Origin: an uncultured Campylobacter sp.
GTDB lineage: Bacteria > Campylobacterota > Campylobacteria > Campylobacterales > Campylobacteraceae
Direction: 5' to 3'
Assembly (NCBI GenBank): GCA_937896205.1
Contig: CALBNA010000058.1
Span: 1-6,746 of the forward strand
Length of the DNA: 6,746 nt
The translations under genes were made by a program, and so were the position numbers. The notes under the pieces were generated by a model. It saw nothing but the letters and a program-made list of their open reading frames with translations, ran no database searches and was not told the origin of the DNA. Position 1 is the first letter of the stretch. Each line of letters starts with the position of its first letter. Below, in pieces: positions 5,907 through 6,746 of this stretch.

Positions 5907-6452
5907 TTGGGACTGATAGCCGAACTAAACGAACTAGTCGCGACCGTACGCGAGAAAGACCCCTCGGTGGCCTCGTGCTGCTACGGGGCCATCCTCGTCA
6001 ACACTCCGGGTATCCATGCCGTCTTTTTTCATAGATTCGCGCATTTTTTACACGTTAAAAAGTGGCGATTTACGGCGCGCTTCGTCTCGCAGATGTCGCG
6101 TTTTTTAACTGGCATCGAGATACATCCTGGTGCCAAGATCGGTAGGCGGCTTTTTATCGATCACGGCATGGGCGTAGTGATCGGAGAGACGGCTGAGGTG
6201 GGCGACGATGTACTGATCTATCATCAAGTAACTCTGGGCGGCACGGGCAAAGAGTGCTGCAAGCGCCACCCGACCGTAAAAAACGGCGTCACGATAGCAG
6301 CCGGCGCAAAGGTGCTAGGAAACATCCTAATCGGCGAAAATGCCAAAATAGGCGCGAACTCGGTCGTGCTAAAAGACGTGCCAGATAACGCCACGGTCGT
6401 AGGCATCCCCGCTAGGATCGTGCGGATAAACGGCGAACGAGTCGGCGAGTAG
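5907..6452 (+). CDS. cysE: Serine O-acetyltransferase (short CysE)
   Basis: A 181-residue left-handed beta-helix acetyltransferase that makes O-acetylserine from serine and acetyl-CoA for Cys[11 protein letters not shown] at 70-79, [13 protein letters not shown] at 84-96 with D85 and H86, [10 protein letters not shown] at 105-114, RHP with H121, and GIPARIV near the end are all standard CysE elements. H86 and H121 correspond to E. coli H158 and H193. E71 stands where E. coli has D143. The protein lacks the long N-terminal helical extension of E. coli CysE (273 residues) and is close to the short forms. The start is TTG 5907, one base after the cysK stop, with GAGG at 5897-5900 six bases upstream inside cysK; no in-frame ATG fits the N-terminus. 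Oddities are paired cysteines at 24-25 and 117-118, the latter in the catalytic loop, and a C-terminus ending RVGE instead of isoleucine. Confidence 0.94.
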   Translation: MGLIAELNELVATVREKDPSVASCCYGAILVNTPGIHAVFFHRFAHFLHVKKWRFTARFVSQMSRFLTGIEIHPGAKIGRRLFIDHGMGVVIGETAEVGDDVLIYHQVTLGGTGKECCKRHPTVKNGVTIAAGAKVLGNILIGENAKIGANSVVLKDVPDNATVVGIPARIVRINGERVGE

Positions 6453-6461
6453 GTTAAATTT

Positions 6462-6485
6462 GCGCCGATCTAGGCTGCTATTTTT
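6462..6485 (+). terminator. Probable terminator after cysE
   Basis: GCGCC at 6462-6466 pairs with GGC-T-GC at 6473-6478 (five G-C pairs, one bulged T, six-base loop). A T-rich run with TTTTT at 6481-6485 follows, starting 10 bases after the cysE stop. Position and T-run support an intrinsic terminator; the stem is short. Confidence 0.45.
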
Positions 6486-6544
6486 ATAAAATTATTCTTT
6501 TTATTCTGTTAAATTTGAAAATTTGTAAGATTTTTATAGGGCAG

Positions 6545-6567
6545 GCAGAAGCAGCGGATGCTTTTGC
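6545..6567 (+). terminator. Strong stem-loop in the convergent intergenic region
   Basis: GCAGAAGCA at 6545-6553 pairs with TGCTTTTGC at 6559-6567 across a five-base loop, giving nine pairs with one G-U wobble on the plus-strand RNA. On the minus strand that pair becomes an A-C mismatch, so the structure favours plus-strand transcripts. The following bases are only moderately T-rich. It may be a back-up terminator or the end of a small RNA; neither is proven. Confidence 0.4.
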
Positions 6568-6594
6568 GAGTTTGTATTTGGCTTTAAATTTATC

Positions 6595-6625
6595 AAATTT
6601 AACTACGGCAAATTTAGTTAAATTT
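6595..6625. repeat. Perfect 11-base inverted repeat over the minus-strand stop codon
   Basis: AAATTTAACTA at 6595-6605 is perfectly inverted as TAGTTAAATTT at 6615-6625 around a nine-base loop. The right arm covers most of the stop codon of the minus-strand ORF (6624-6626). No T-run follows on either strand, so it is not a standard terminator, though it sits where one for the minus-strand gene would be. Confidence 0.5.
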
Positions 6626-6746
6626 ACTCATCAAATATCGGGAGTTTAGGCTCTTTTACTTTTTGTGTTTTACTGCCGATGTTTAAATTTCGCGCAACAT
6701 TCGCGGCGCTCAAATTTTTATTATCGTCAAATTTATCAGTCTGCAC
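6624..6746 (-). CDS. C-terminal end of an unidentified minus-strand protein (partial)
   Basis: The minus strand is open from the window edge through 40 codons to TAA (complement of 6624-6626), while the other two minus frames hit stops within 12 codons of the edge. The peptide begins VQTDKFDDNKNLSAANVARN and ends VKEPKLPIFDE. It is hydrophilic and rich in Lys, Asn and Asp, with no membrane segment or known motif, and looks like a flexible C-terminal tail. The leading GTG is simply the first codon in view, not a start. Codon use resembles the neighbouring genes. The gene would converge on cysE. I do not recognise the family. Because it is short, a chance open frame cannot be excluded. Confidence 0.5.
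   Translation of the reverse strand: MQTDKFDDNKNLSAANVARNLNIGSKTQKVKEPKLPIFDE

Noticed and set aside
6453..6746. A CRISPR array suggested by repeated AAATTT-containing words
   Set aside because: The repeated unit is only 6-10 bases, spacing is irregular and orientation is mixed, with no cas genes in view.

Overview
The window looks like a contig from a Campylobacter-type epsilonproteobacterium. The evidence is the gene content, the closely packed or overlapping genes, the AT-only spacers with AGGAG-type ribosome sites, and the very frequent palindromic hexamer AAATTT. The gene content includes a MagIII-type glycosylase, a gnnB-gnnA lipid A pair, a short CysE and a Campylobacter-like Mfd tail. 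The coding regions are fairly GC-rich for the group, which would suit the oral clade (C. showae, C. rectus, C. curvus or similar). The species is an inference; the family-level assignment is stronger.

The left end is not clean genome. Bases 1-30 match the Illumina Nextera (Tn5) read-2 adapter, ending in the mosaic end. Bases 31 to about 123 are AT-rich and non-coding; read on the minus strand they look like a promoter plus ribosome site for a gene that is not present. They run straight into the 3' end of mfd, which keeps only about 130 C-terminal residues. This is either a library or assembly chimera or a truncated mfd; the adapter makes the artefact explanation likelier.

From about 124 to 4892 every gene is on the plus strand. 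The mfd tail overlaps a DUF815-type ATPase gene (ATGA), which overlaps a YmdB-family phosphodiesterase gene (TGATG). A 145-base spacer with an inverted repeat follows. Next come a MagIII-like 3-methyladenine DNA glycosylase and the overlapping gnnB-gnnA pair. GnnA oxidises and GnnB transaminates the 3-position of UDP-GlcNAc, giving the 2,3-diamino sugar used for lipid A with amide-linked acyl chains.

A 101-base AT-rich spacer (4893-4993) carries promoter-like sequence and a strong ribosome site for cysK. cysE follows one base later from a TTG start. Together they make cysteine from serine: CysE forms O-acetylserine and CysK replaces the acetate with sulfide. The right end (6453-6623) is a convergent intergenic region with stem-loops and many AAATTT copies. 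It is followed by the last 40 codons of an unidentified minus-strand gene running off the contig.

I see no CRISPR array, IS element, tRNA, rRNA or phage gene, and no convincing undescribed multi-gene system. The points most worth a second look are the broken left end, a vicinal cysteine pair in the CysE catalytic loop, a CysE C-terminus without the usual isoleucine, and a Trp at the MagIII base-pocket position.
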